From NCBI RefSeq assembly GCF_019218755.1, contig NZ_JAHUWZ010000015.1:1-39104 (forward strand): a stretch of 39,104 nucleotides of DNA, given 5' to 3'. The position numbers and the translations under genes are program-made. Every line of letters starts with the position of its first letter. Positions within the stretch are counted from its first letter, which is position 1. Shown piece by piece: positions 7,177 to 14,764 of this stretch. The notes under the pieces were generated by a model, which saw only the letters and a list, made by a program, of their open reading frames with translations, had not been told where the DNA came from and made no database searches. Source of the stretch: Acidovorax sp. sif1233. Lineage in GTDB: Bacteria; Pseudomonadota; Gammaproteobacteria; Burkholderiales; Burkholderiaceae_C.

Positions 7177-8057
7177 TGCAAGCCACCATGGCCCGGCACA
7201 CCATCACCCTCGCACATGCCACCGACTGGCCGGGCTTTCGCCGGGCCGCGCGCGCGCTGGTGCAGGCCGGCGTGCCGCCGCAGGAGGTGCAATGGTTCAC
7301 CGCGCAAGGGGCCGCGCAGGACCTGTTCGCCAGCCCCGCGCCACCGGGCTCCTCCGTGGATCCGCTGCCGTCCCCGGCGGGCGGCGCGGCGCCCCGGGTG
7401 CCCGAGGATTTCCTGCGCCTGTGCGAGCGCCTGGTGCTGCACCGCAACCCGGTGCGCTTCGCGCTCATGTACCGCCTGCTGTGGCGCCTGGTGCGCGAGC
7501 GCGGGCTGCGCCACGACCCCTTGGATGCCGACCGCCTGCAGGCCCACCACATGGTGCGTGCCGTGGCGCGCGACATGCACAAGATGCACGCCTTCGTGCG
7601 CTTTCGCCCCATGACCGACACCGAGGGCCATACCGTGCAGGTGGCCTGGTTCGAGCCCGACCACCTCATCACCGAGGCCAATGCGGGCTTCTTCGTGCGG
7701 CGCTTCACGCAGATGCGCTGGGCCATCCTCACGCCCGATGCCAGCGTGCGCTGGGACGGCACGGCGCTGCACACCGGCCCGGGCGGCCAGCGCAGCGATG
7801 CGCCGCCGCCCGACGCCGGCGAGGCGCTGTGGCTCACCTACTACCGCCACATCTTCAACCCCGCGCGCCTGAAGACCGACATGATGCGCAAGGAGATGCC
7901 GCAGCGCTACTGGCACAACCTGCCCGAGGCCTCCCTGATCACCGAGCTGGCGCGCGGCGCCCACGAACGCAGCGCGCGCATGGTGCAGGCCGAGGCCACC
8001 GCGCCGCGCAAGGCCATCGCGCCGCTCATTCCGTCGCACGCGCGCGCATCGCGCTGA
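7176..8057 (+). CDS. DUF4130 / TIGR03915-type probable DNA metabolism protein
   Basis: This 293-residue protein matches the DUF4130 family, the constant partner of the preceding radical SAM protein. Typical stretches are FALMYRLLWRLVRE, VARDMHKMHAFVRFRP, FEPDHLITEANAGFFVRRF, WAILTPDASVRWDG, and YYRHIFNPARLKTDMMRKEMPQRYW near the end. In many proteobacteria this domain is fused to a C-terminal UdgX uracil-DNA-binding domain. Here the protein stops soon after the DUF4130 domain and no UdgX follows. The ATG overlaps the upstream stop (TGATG). Its last 32 bases overlap the convergent PPOX gene. Its reaction is unknown. A repair role is inferred from partner, SOS box and family. Confidence 0.85.
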   Translation: MQATMARHTITLAHATDWPGFRRAARALVQAGVPPQEVQWFTAQGAAQDLFASPAPPGSSVDPLPSPAGGAAPRVPEDFLRLCERLVLHRNPVRFALMYRLLWRLVRERGLRHDPLDADRLQAHHMVRAVARDMHKMHAFVRFRPMTDTEGHTVQVAWFEPDHLITEANAGFFVRRFTQMRWAILTPDASVRWDGTALHTGPGGQRSDAPPPDAGEALWLTYYRHIFNPARLKTDMMRKEMPQRYWHNLPEASLITELARGAHERSARMVQAEATAPRKAIAPLIPSHARASR

Positions 8058-8997
8058 ACTGCGGCGCGGGCTCGGCCGCCGTCCAGCGCCAGGGCAGCGC
8101 ATGTGCGCGCCACACGCCGCCCAGCACCTGCAGCCGCAGCACGCGCTGCGCGCCGGGCCAGCGCGCACGCGGGGCCTCGTCCCAGAGCAGCTCGGCGCGG
8201 GCGGCCACGTGCAGCAGGCCGCCACCGTCATAGTCCACCCACAGCAGCCCGGCCTGCGGGTGCAGCGCGAGATTGCCCAGGGTGTTGAAGAACAGGTTGC
8301 CAGGGTAGTCGGGAAGGCTGAGCACCAGGCCCTCGGCCGTTTGCTCGGCATGCACGAAGCCCGGCTCGCCGCCACGGTGCGACACGTCCACGCCTTCATC
8401 GCGCCCTGCGCCCGGGTGCGCCGCCGAGGCACTCGCGATGAACATCGTGTCGCTGCGCGCGATCAGGCCCCGCGCGGCGGCGTCGAGCCCCGCACCCAGC
8501 ACCTGGGCCGGTGCCGGCGGCGTCACCTCCGCGCGCAGGCCGGGCGCACGCGCCTGGATGTACTTGGGGCAGTTGCCGAAGCTCTGCACCACGTCCACCT
8601 CCAGCCCGCGGGCGCCGAACGACGCCACCCGCCCGTTCATGCGGTTGCGCCGGCGCGTGTGCGGCTCCAGGCCCAGCACGCCCACCGGCGCACCGGGCAC
8701 CAACTGGGCCAGCACCGGGTCGGCCGCATCGGGCACCACCGCCATGTGCATGGCACGGGCATCGGGCGTGCGCACGAAGCCCGGCGGTCCGGCCACCATG
8801 GTGGCCCAGGGCTGGCCCTGGTCGTCGAGCGTACCCAGCAGCAAGGTGGGCAGCTTTTCGAACAGCTCGCGGTGCTGGTCGGGCATGTGGTCGCGCAGCA
8901 CCAGGGGCCCCACGGCGGCCATGCGCTCGCGCACGCCCACGCGCTCCTGCAGGGCCTGCTCGCCCGCGTGGAAGGCGGCGGCGGGCGTGGCGTTCAT
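8026..8997 (-). CDS. Pyridoxamine 5'-phosphate oxidase-family flavin-binding protein
   Basis: This 323-residue protein contains a split-barrel flavin-binding domain of the PPOX-like family. LPTLLLGTLDDQGQPWATMVAGPPGFV and a second strand set (TMFIASAS, GEPGFVHAEQ, LSLPDYPGNLFFNTLGNLALHPQAGLLWVDY) are characteristic. Such domains are often found alone or fused to a ferredoxin-reductase module, and no reductase module is present here. A redox or flavin-storage role is likely but the substrate is unknown. Its ATG overlaps the stop of the upstream GST gene (ATGA), so the two form a coupled operon. The 3' end overlaps the convergent DUF4130 gene by 32 bases. Confidence 0.85.
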   Translation of the reverse strand: MNATPAAAFHAGEQALQERVGVRERMAAVGPLVLRDHMPDQHRELFEKLPTLLLGTLDDQGQPWATMVAGPPGFVRTPDARAMHMAVVPDAADPVLAQLVPGAPVGVLGLEPHTRRRNRMNGRVASFGARGLEVDVVQSFGNCPKYIQARAPGLRAEVTPPAPAQVLGAGLDAAARGLIARSDTMFIASASAAHPGAGRDEGVDVSHRGGEPGFVHAEQTAEGLVLSLPDYPGNLFFNTLGNLALHPQAGLLWVDYDGGGLLHVAARAELLWDEAPRARWPGAQRVLRLQVLGGVWRAHALPWRWTAAEPAPQFSAMRARATE

Positions 8998-9638
8998 GCC
9001 GGCACCATGGCGCCAGGGGCGGGCAGGCGGTCCGCCAGCGGCACATAGCCCGGCAGGGCTTCCATGCGCGCCACCCAGGCCGCGATGCGCGGATAGGTGG
9101 CGAGCGACAAACCGCCGATCGGCGCCTGCGAGGTGTAGCTCACCATGGCGATGTCGGCCAGCGTGGGGGCGGCACCGCCCAGCAGCCAGTCGCGGCCGTC
9201 AAGCGCGGGCTCCATGAAGTCGAAGAGCCTGCGGCCGATGGCGAGCGCCGCCTCGCTGGGCTCGCGGCCCGTGAGGGCGGCAAAACGTGCGCTCGATGCC
9301 CCGGGGGCCAGCATGCCGGCCGCCAGGCTGAACCAGCGCTGCAGGCCGGCCTGGCCCACCGGGTCCTGCGGCAGCCAGTGGCTGCCGGGCGCGTAACGCT
9401 GCACCAGGTACACGAGGATGGCGTTGCTGTCGGACAGCACCACGTCGCCATCCACCAGCACGGGCACCTGGCCCAGCGGGTTGCGCGCCAGGTGGGCGGC
9501 CTGCCGGTGTTCGCCGGCGAGCAGGTTCACGTCGATCAGCGCGTGGGGCAGGCCCAGCATCGAGAGCATCAGCTCGGCACGGTGGCAGTGGCCCGAGATG
9601 GACATGCGGTACAGCGTCAAAGGGGAGGTGGGTGCCAT
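8994..9638 (-). CDS. Glutathione S-transferase
   Basis: This 214-residue protein has the two-domain GST layout. The N-terminal thioredoxin fold begins LTLYRMSISGHCHRAELMLSMLGL, with a Ser/Cys region at 13-18 as the candidate glutathione-activating site. NPLGQVPVLVDGDVVLSDSNAILVYL supplies the cis-Pro and the Ser-Asn-Ala glutathione-binding motif. A helical C-terminal domain follows (GRDWLLGGAAPTLADIAMVSY). It conjugates glutathione to electrophiles in the cytosol, with unknown preference. It is the first gene of a two-gene operon with the PPOX protein and is head-to-head with a LysR gene (108 bases between starts), its probable regulator. Confidence 0.9.
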   Translation of the reverse strand: MAPTSPLTLYRMSISGHCHRAELMLSMLGLPHALIDVNLLAGEHRQAAHLARNPLGQVPVLVDGDVVLSDSNAILVYLVQRYAPGSHWLPQDPVGQAGLQRWFSLAAGMLAPGASSARFAALTGREPSEAALAIGRRLFDFMEPALDGRDWLLGGAAPTLADIAMVSYTSQAPIGGLSLATYPRIAAWVARMEALPGYVPLADRLPAPGAMVPA

Positions 9639-9746
9639 GGCGGTGGGTCCTGAACAGGGGTCAACAAAGAAGCCTCCACGTTAGCTATTGCGCATCTCGC
9701 TGTGAATAGCCATAGTTCGTCTTTCAAAATTGCATTTTCCGCAACA

Positions 9747-10676
9747 ATGGACCATCTCGACACCCTGCGCTGCTTCGTGGCCGTGGCCGATGCGGGCGGC
9801 TTCGCCGTGGCGGCGCGGCGCCTGGGCTGCTCGGCCACGGCCGTGACCCGCGCCATCGCGGCGCTGGAGGCCCGCCTGTCGGTGCTGCTGTTCCAGCGCA
9901 GCACGCGCATGGTGCGGCTGACCGAGGCGGGCGAACGCTTCCTGGCCGACTGCCGCCCGATCCTGAACGACCTGCAGGAGGCCGAGCAGGCCGCCAGCGG
10001 CGCGCAGGCCGAGGCGCAGGGTCTGCTGTCCATCACCGCGCCGCAGATGTTCGGCATCCAGCACGTGGCGCCCATCGTGCTGGACTTCCTGCAGGCCCAG
10101 CCCCGCGTACAGGCGCGCACGCTGTTCGTGAACCGGCTGGTGCACCTGCTGGAGGAGGACATGGACGTGGCCGTGCGCATCGCCCACCTGCCGGACTCGG
10201 GCCTGACCGCGCTGCGGGTGGGCGCGCTGCGGCGCATGGTGGTGGCGTCGCCCGGCTACCTCGCACGGCATGGGGAGCCGCGCCACCCGCAGGAACTGGG
10301 GCAGCACCGGGCGATCGCCTTTTCGTTCGATGCGCGCGCGCCCGCGCCCTGGAAGTTCCGGGGCGGCGCCACGGGCATGCCGCAGCAGGCCTGGATCAGC
10401 AACAGCAACGAGGTGGACATCGCCGCCGCCGAGGCGGGCCTCGGGCTCACCCGGTGCCTGGCCTACCAGGCCGCCGCCAGCCTGCGCGCCGGGCGCCTGC
10501 GCGTGGTGCTGGCCGAGCACGAGCCCGACCCGGTGCCCGTGCACATCGTCTACCCCGCGGGACGGCGCGCGCCCGCCAAGGTGCGGGCCTTCGTCGAATT
10601 CGCGCGCGGGCGGCTCGCGGCCGAGCCGGTGCTGCAGGGGCGGGGCCTGGCGCGGCGCAGCGGCGGGCGGGGGTGA
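9747..10676 (+). CDS. LysR-family regulator, divergent from gst
   Basis: This 309-residue LysR-type regulator begins MDHLDTLRCFVAVADAGGFAVAARRLGCSATAVTRAIAALE (winged HTH) and continues VLLFQRSTRMVRLTEAGE. The effector domain covers about 90-295. The ATG at 9747 gives the standard LysR N-terminus. The frame is open 15 codons upstream without support. There is no Shine-Dalgarno (GCAACA precedes the ATG), so a leaderless or weakly initiated transcript is likely. The gap shared with gst contains GCTATT (9683-9688) and AATAGC (9706-9711) as a spaced dyad, a candidate LysR operator. Confidence 0.88.
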   Translation: MDHLDTLRCFVAVADAGGFAVAARRLGCSATAVTRAIAALEARLSVLLFQRSTRMVRLTEAGERFLADCRPILNDLQEAEQAASGAQAEAQGLLSITAPQMFGIQHVAPIVLDFLQAQPRVQARTLFVNRLVHLLEEDMDVAVRIAHLPDSGLTALRVGALRRMVVASPGYLARHGEPRHPQELGQHRAIAFSFDARAPAPWKFRGGATGMPQQAWISNSNEVDIAAAEAGLGLTRCLAYQAAASLRAGRLRVVLAEHEPDPVPVHIVYPAGRRAPAKVRAFVEFARGRLAAEPVLQGRGLARRSGGRG

Positions 10677-10711
10677 CGGGCCGCCATGGCGACCTCGATG
10701 ATTTTGGCCGC

Positions 10712-10756
10712 CAACGCCCATCCATCCGGCGCAAATAGCTATTAAATAAATAGCAA
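10712..10756 (+). repeat. Oriented AGCTATT/AATAGCA intergenic repeat, copy 2
   Basis: CAACGCCCATCCATCCGGCGC is followed by the dyad AGCTATTAAATAAATAGCA. The copy sits between the convergent LysR (ends 10676) and TetR (ends 10766) genes, ten bases from the TetR stop, so it would be the start of the TetR 3' UTR. Confidence 0.75.
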
Positions 10757-10765
10757 TCCGCCCCC

Positions 10766-11359
10766 TCAGTCCGCAGCATGCCCCGGCAGCCGCAGCGCCG
10801 CCGCCGTGGCCTGCAGGATCTCGTCGGAGAACTGCGGGTCGTCCGCAGCCCGCGCCAGCACCAGGGCGCCCACGAGGCTGGCGTAGTCGGCCAGCGCGCG
10901 CTGGCGCTTGGCGGCCTTGCTGCGCCCGGGCACCAGCGTGGCCAGGCCCGCCACCTGGGCCTGCATGCCTTCGGTCACGGCCCGGCGCACGGCCGGCCCC
11001 TGGCGCGACGCATCGCCGCCCAGCGCGGCGAGCAGGCAGCCCTGGCCCGGCGCATCGCGGTGGCCCGGCGACAGGTAGGCCGACTCGATCGCGGCGAGCG
11101 GATCCCGCCCCTGCGCCGCGGCGCCGCGCGCGAGCGCGGCCCATGCCGACTGCAGCCCGTCCAGCGCGCGTGCCGTGGCCTGCGCCATCAACTCGTCCTT
11201 GGACGCGAAGTGCCCGTAGAAGCCGCCGTGCGTGAGCCCCGCGCTCTTCATGAGGTCCGCCACGCCGATGCCGTCAAACCCGCGTTCGCGGAACAACCGC
11301 GCCGCCGCATCGAGGATGCGCTCGCGGTTTTCCGCCATCTGTTCCTTGCTCACCTTCAT
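10766..11359 (-). CDS. TetR-family regulator of the thiolase gene
   Basis: This 197-residue TetR/AcrR-type repressor has its N-terminal HTH at about 10-57 (ENRERILDAAARLFRERGFDGIGVADLMKSAGLTHGGFYGHFASKDELM). The C-terminal ligand domain contains GCLLAALGGDASRQGP, a pattern common in TetR repressors that respond to small electrophiles or acyl compounds. It begins at the ATG at 11359, behind AGGGGA. It is divergent from the thiolase gene, and the gap carries a near-consensus promoter and two copies of a palindromic operator, so autoregulation and control of the thiolase are likely. Confidence 0.88.
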   Translation of the reverse strand: MKVSKEQMAENRERILDAAARLFRERGFDGIGVADLMKSAGLTHGGFYGHFASKDELMAQATARALDGLQSAWAALARGAAAQGRDPLAAIESAYLSPGHRDAPGQGCLLAALGGDASRQGPAVRRAVTEGMQAQVAGLATLVPGRSKAAKRQRALADYASLVGALVLARAADDPQFSDEILQATAAALRLPGHAAD

Positions 11360-11399
11360 CGCCGATCCCCTTTGTGCCGGATGCCCCGAAAACGCCAGC

Positions 11400-11430
11400 T
11401 TGACATTTTAAATGATGGTCGTCATATAAT
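11400..11430 (+). promoter_or_regulatory. Sigma-70 promoter TTGACA-N19-TATAAT
   Basis: Both hexamers are perfect: TTGACA at 11400-11405 and TATAAT at 11425-11430. The 19-base spacer is longer than the usual 17, which would lower basal activity. It points toward the thiolase and leader ORF. The left operator copy (11414-11426) lies between the hexamers, so a bound repressor would block RNA polymerase. Confidence 0.65.
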
Positions 11431-11451
11431 TTAAACGTGATGACCGTCATC
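11414..11451. promoter_or_regulatory. Tandem TetR operators
   Basis: The right copy is a perfect 13-bp palindrome, GATGACCGTCATC (11439-11451). The left copy, GATGGTCGTCATA (11414-11426), matches it at 10 of 13 positions. Their centres are 25 bp apart. One covers the promoter spacer and the other lies just downstream of the -10, as expected for steric repression by the divergent TetR product. The binding protein is inferred from position. Confidence 0.65.
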
Positions 11452-11475
11452 TAAAACACGCTTCCAGGAGCCCCC

Positions 11476-11607
11476 ATGACCACCCCCACGTCCCCTTCCC
11501 CGCGCCCCTGGCCGGGCGCGGCGCCACGCCGCCGCCGCCACGGCCTGATTCCGCCCACGGCCACGCCATCCGCAGGAATAGGGAAGGCACCGCCATGCAA
11601 GCACTGA
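11476..11607 (+). CDS. 43-codon leader ORF upstream of the thiolase
   Basis: An ATG at 11476, five bases after AGGAG, opens a 43-residue Pro/Arg/Ala-rich frame that ends at TGA 11605-11607. It overlaps the first 13 bases of the thiolase gene in another frame. Its ribosome site is better than that of the thiolase itself, so it is probably translated. The sequence resembles no family known to me. It may be a leader peptide that couples or tunes thiolase translation, or the remnant of a deleted gene. Confidence 0.4.
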   Translation: MTTPTSPSPRPWPGAAPRRRRHGLIPPTATPSAGIGKAPPCKH

Positions 11608-12728
11608 TTTCCGCCTATGCCCGCTCCCCCTTTCACTTCGCGCGCAAGGGCGCGCTGGCGGGGGTGCGGCCCGACACCCTGGCCGCGCAGGTCGTCACGG
11701 GCCTGCTGCAGCGCACCGGCATCGACCCGGCCACGCTCGAGGACGTGATCGCCGGCTGCGCCTACCCCGAGGCCGCGCAGGGCAACAACATCGCGCGCAT
11801 CGTGTCGCTGCTGGCGGGGCTGCCGCACGCGCTGGGCGGCATGACGGTGAACCGTTTCTGCGGCTCGTCCATGTCGGCCATCCACATCGCCGCCGCGCAG
11901 ATCGAGGCGGGCCTGGGCGAGGCGTACCTGTGCATCGGCGTGGAGTCGATGAGCATGGTGCCGCAGGGTGGCTTCAACTTCTCGGCCCACCCCACGCTGT
12001 ATGAGCACAGCGACGCCTACATCAGCATGGGCGAGACGGCCGAGAACGTGGCGCGCCGGTACGCGGTGTCCCGCGCCGACCAGGAGGCGATGGCCGTGTC
12101 ATCGCACCGCAAGGCCGCCGCCGCGCGCGAGGCGGGCCGGCTGCAGGCGGAGATCGTGCCCATCGCGCTGGACGCGGGCGAGGTGGTGGCGCAGGACGGC
12201 TGCATCCGCCCCGGCACCACGCCCGGGGCGCTGGCCGCGCTGCGCCCCGCGTTCCGCGAGGACGGCGTGGTGACGGCGGGCACCTCGTCGCCGCTGACCG
12301 ACGGCGCCGTGGCCGTGCTCGTGGCCACCGAGGCCTACGCCGCCCGGCACGGACTGTCACCCCTGGCGCGCATCCGCGCCCTGGCCACGGCGGGCGTGGA
12401 CCCGGCCTACATGGGCATGGGCCCCGTGCCCGCCACGCGCAAGGCGCTGGCGCGCGCGGGGCTCTCGGCCAGCGACATGGATGTGGTGGAGATCAACGAA
12501 GCCTTCGGCTCGCAGGCGCTGGCCTGCATCCGCGAACTCGGGCTGCGCGAGGACACGATCAACCTCGACGGCGGCGGCCTGGCCATCGGCCACCCGCTGG
12601 GCGCCACGGGCGCGCGCATCACCGGCAAGGCGGCCGCGCTGCTGCAGCGCGAGAAGGGCCGCTACGCACTGGCCACGCAGTGCATTGGCGGCGGACAGGG
12701 GATTGCGACGGTGCTGGAGGCGCTGTAG
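11595..12728 (+). CDS. Acetyl-CoA acyltransferase (thiolase family)
   Basis: This 377-residue thiolase catalyses 3-ketoacyl-CoA cleavage or its reverse condensation. All catalytic positions are visible: nucleophile Cys89 (NRFCGSSM), NEAF at 301-304, His333 (GGGLAIGHPLGATGAR) and Cys363 (TQCIGGGQG). GMTVNRFCGSSMSAIHIAA is the thiolase signature. The length is a little below the usual 390-400 but no motif is missing. The ATG at 11595 follows GGGAAGG. It stands alone, without FadB-like partners, behind a TetR-controlled promoter, so it probably serves a specific inducible acyl or aromatic catabolic route rather than general beta-oxidation. The physiological substrate is unknown. Confidence 0.92.
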   Translation: MQALISAYARSPFHFARKGALAGVRPDTLAAQVVTGLLQRTGIDPATLEDVIAGCAYPEAAQGNNIARIVSLLAGLPHALGGMTVNRFCGSSMSAIHIAAAQIEAGLGEAYLCIGVESMSMVPQGGFNFSAHPTLYEHSDAYISMGETAENVARRYAVSRADQEAMAVSSHRKAAAAREAGRLQAEIVPIALDAGEVVAQDGCIRPGTTPGALAALRPAFREDGVVTAGTSSPLTDGAVAVLVATEAYAARHGLSPLARIRALATAGVDPAYMGMGPVPATRKALARAGLSASDMDVVEINEAFGSQALACIRELGLREDTINLDGGGLAIGHPLGATGARITGKAAALLQREKGRYALATQCIGGGQGIATVLEAL

Positions 12729-12742
12729 CCCTCTCCACGCCG

Positions 12743-12777
12743 GGCCTCGGCCTGCCCGGGGGCCGGCCCACGAGGCC
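12743..12777. terminator. GC-rich nested hairpin between convergent genes
   Basis: GGCCTCG (12743-12749) pairs with CGAGGCC (12771-12777), and GGCC pairs also occur inside the loop. It separates the thiolase stop from the convergent FKBP stop and may end both transcripts. There is no T-run. Confidence 0.35.
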
Positions 12778-12809
12778 GCAGCCAGCGTGGGCGGCCGCCA
12801 CCCTCCATG

Positions 12810-13286
12810 TCAGTGCTGGTGCCCGTGCGCGCCATGCACATGGCGGTGCGCAATTTCTTCGGCGCTGGCGGCGCGCACATCGGTCACCTTGCAGCTGAAC
12901 TTCAGGGCCTGGCCCGCCAGCGGGTGGTTGCCGTCCAGGTGCACTTCGGGGCCCTTGATCTTGACCACGTTGAACACGGCGGGCTGGCCGTCGCTGCCCA
13001 CGCCCTGCAGCTGGCCGCCGACCTTCACGCCGGGCGGAAACTCGGTCTTGGGGATGGTGCGCACCAGGTTTTCGTCGCGCGCGCCGAAGGCGTCTTCCAC
13101 GGCGAGGTCCAGCGTGGTGGCAAAGCCCACGGACTGGCCTTCGAGGGCGGACTCGACCTTGGGGAAGATGTTTTCGTAGCCGCCGTGCAGGTACGACAGG
13201 TTGCCGGCATCCAGCGGCTTGCCCTGGGGCGTGGTGACCTTGTAGGTGAGGGTGACGGCGGAGTCTTTGGTGATGGGGGTGCTCAT
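12810..13286 (-). CDS. slyD: FKBP-type peptidyl-prolyl isomerase, SlyD-like
   Basis: This 158-residue protein has the SlyD layout: an FKBP half (SAVTLTYKVTTPQGKPLDAG, YLHGGYENIFPKVESALEGQSVG), an inserted-in-flap chaperone segment at about 65-125 (VEDAFGARDENLV, IPKTEFPPGVKVGGQLQ), the conserved return strand NHPLAGQALKFSCKV, and a histidine-rich tail (AHRHVHGAHGHQH, 146-158) that can bind nickel. It catalyses prolyl isomerisation and acts as a holdase in the cytosol. The tail is shorter and less cysteine-rich than in E. coli SlyD. No nickel-enzyme genes are adjacent. Confidence 0.88.
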   Translation of the reverse strand: MSTPITKDSAVTLTYKVTTPQGKPLDAGNLSYLHGGYENIFPKVESALEGQSVGFATTLDLAVEDAFGARDENLVRTIPKTEFPPGVKVGGQLQGVGSDGQPAVFNVVKIKGPEVHLDGNHPLAGQALKFSCKVTDVRAASAEEIAHRHVHGAHGHQH

Positions 13287-13447
13287 GGCTGGGCTTGCGC
13301 TTTCATCTTTTGGTCAGGGGGTGCGGCGTGGCGCCTTGCCCGCCGGCTGGCGCCCGGGCCGCGCTGCGCGCATCGAAAACCTGGATTGTCCACGAGCGGC
13401 CAGGCACCCCGCCCGGCCGCGCCCGCGACCCCACCGGGCGAAGGTGT

Positions 13448-14530
13448 TCAGGCCTGCGCCGCCGCGGCGTCCTCGCCGGGGCGCTCTTCCTCGGCCTGGC
13501 CGGGGTAGCGCGCAAACCGCCGCGCCTCGGTGCCGTGCACCGGGTCCTGCTCGGCCCAGGGCCAGCCGCCGAACTGGGTGCGGCGGTAGTCGTTCATGGC
13601 CTGCATGATCTCGGCCTGCGTGTTCATCACGAAGGGGCCGTACTGCGCCACGGGTTCGCCAATCGGCCGGCCCTGCAGCACCAGGCATTCCACGGTGGTG
13701 GCGCCGGTGTTGGCCAGCAGCCAGTCCTCTTGCGGGCGCACCTGCAGCGCGGCGTGGCGGTCCACGTCCTGCGGGCCCACGCGCAGGCTGTCGCCCACGA
13801 AGAAGTACAGCATGCGCTGCGTGCCTTCGCCCTGGGCGGCAGGCAGGGTCCACTCGGCCCCCGGCTCCAGGCGCAGCGTCCAGATGGCCACGTCGCCCTC
13901 GGGCTGCGAGGCCCAGGATTCCGGGGGCGGCGGCAGGGGCGCGGGCGCGCCGGGCAGGGCACCCGCCACCACCGTCACCGTGGTGGCGCGGCCGGCGGCG
14001 TCGTGGTGCACCAGGCGCGGGATGCGCTCGTTCCACAGCATGGTGAAGTGCGGCTCCACCATCTTGTTGCGCGCCGGCAGGTTCAGCCAGATCTGGAACA
14101 ACTCCAGCGGGTTGGGCTCGGTGGCGTTGAGCAGCGGGAACATCTCGGAATGCACGATGCCCTTGCCAGCCGTGACCCACTGCACGTCGCCGCCGCCAAA
14201 CCGCGCGGCCGCGCCCAGCGAGTCGGAATGGTCGATCAGGCCCTTGCGCACCAGCGTCACGGTCTCGAAGCCCCGGTGCGGGTGGCCCGGAAAGCCGGGC
14301 ACGGTGTCGCCGTGGTACATGCTCCAGCCGTCCTTGCGGCTGAAGTCGCTGCCGATCTGGCGGTCTTCGATGGGCACGGCCGGGCCAAACGCGGCGTTGC
14401 CCGCGGGATAGGCATCGTCGTGGTGGGCGCAGAAAAGAAACGGGTCGAGCGTGGGCCACTGCGGTCCCAGCAACTGGGCGCGCACGATGGGCACCAGGGC
14501 GGTGGTTGCAGCAGGTGTGGACGACGACAT
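13448..14530 (-). CDS. Pirin-family protein
   Basis: This 360-residue bicupin belongs to the pirin family. The N-terminal cupin carries the metal-binding set equivalent to human pirin His56/His58/His101/Glu103: His83 and His85 (PGHPHRGFETVT), His127 and Glu129 (GIVHSEM). The C-terminal cupin and pirin_C region contain LYFFVGDSL and GRPIGEPVAQYGPFVMNT. Bacterial pirins have quercetin 2,3-dioxygenase activity or act as regulatory or oxidative-stress proteins, and which applies here is unknown. The ATG at 14530 is supported by GAGGAG seven bases ahead. The frame continues 48 codons further without support. It is longer than YhhW-type pirins (~230 residues). Confidence 0.9.
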   Translation of the reverse strand: MSSSTPAATTALVPIVRAQLLGPQWPTLDPFLFCAHHDDAYPAGNAAFGPAVPIEDRQIGSDFSRKDGWSMYHGDTVPGFPGHPHRGFETVTLVRKGLIDHSDSLGAAARFGGGDVQWVTAGKGIVHSEMFPLLNATEPNPLELFQIWLNLPARNKMVEPHFTMLWNERIPRLVHHDAAGRATTVTVVAGALPGAPAPLPPPPESWASQPEGDVAIWTLRLEPGAEWTLPAAQGEGTQRMLYFFVGDSLRVGPQDVDRHAALQVRPQEDWLLANTGATTVECLVLQGRPIGEPVAQYGPFVMNTQAEIMQAMNDYRRTQFGGWPWAEQDPVHGTEARRFARYPGQAEEERPGEDAAAAQA

Positions 14531-14704
14531 ACGAAGGCTCCTCGTGTTGTGCACCACCACGATCGGGCGGCATGCCAGTGGAATATGGCGCCAATGGTGC
14601 CTGAGCAGAAGTGCGCCCGGTGGAACAGTGCGGTGCGCCAGGCAGGACAGTGGGGGCCATCCCGGCGGGCTCACCTTGCTCGCAATTTGAAAGAAATGGG
14701 GCGC

Positions 14705-14748
14705 TAGCGCTTATGGATATTGCACCAACAGCTATTTATTCAATAGCA
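14705..14748 (+). repeat. Oriented AGCTATT/AATAGCA intergenic repeat, copy 3
   Basis: TAGCGCTTATGGATATTGCA is followed by AGCTATTTATTCAATAGCA. It lies 17 bases beyond the stop of the minus-strand MFS gene, in its 3' UTR, ahead of the pirin gene. Confidence 0.75.
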
Positions 14749-14764
14749 GTTCGTTTTTTGTCCC

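Noticed and set aside
9683..9711. GCTATT ... AATAGC as an eighth copy of the intergenic repeat
   Set aside because: The loop is 17 bases instead of 5-7, the GC half is absent, and its place between divergent start codons suits a LysR operator better.
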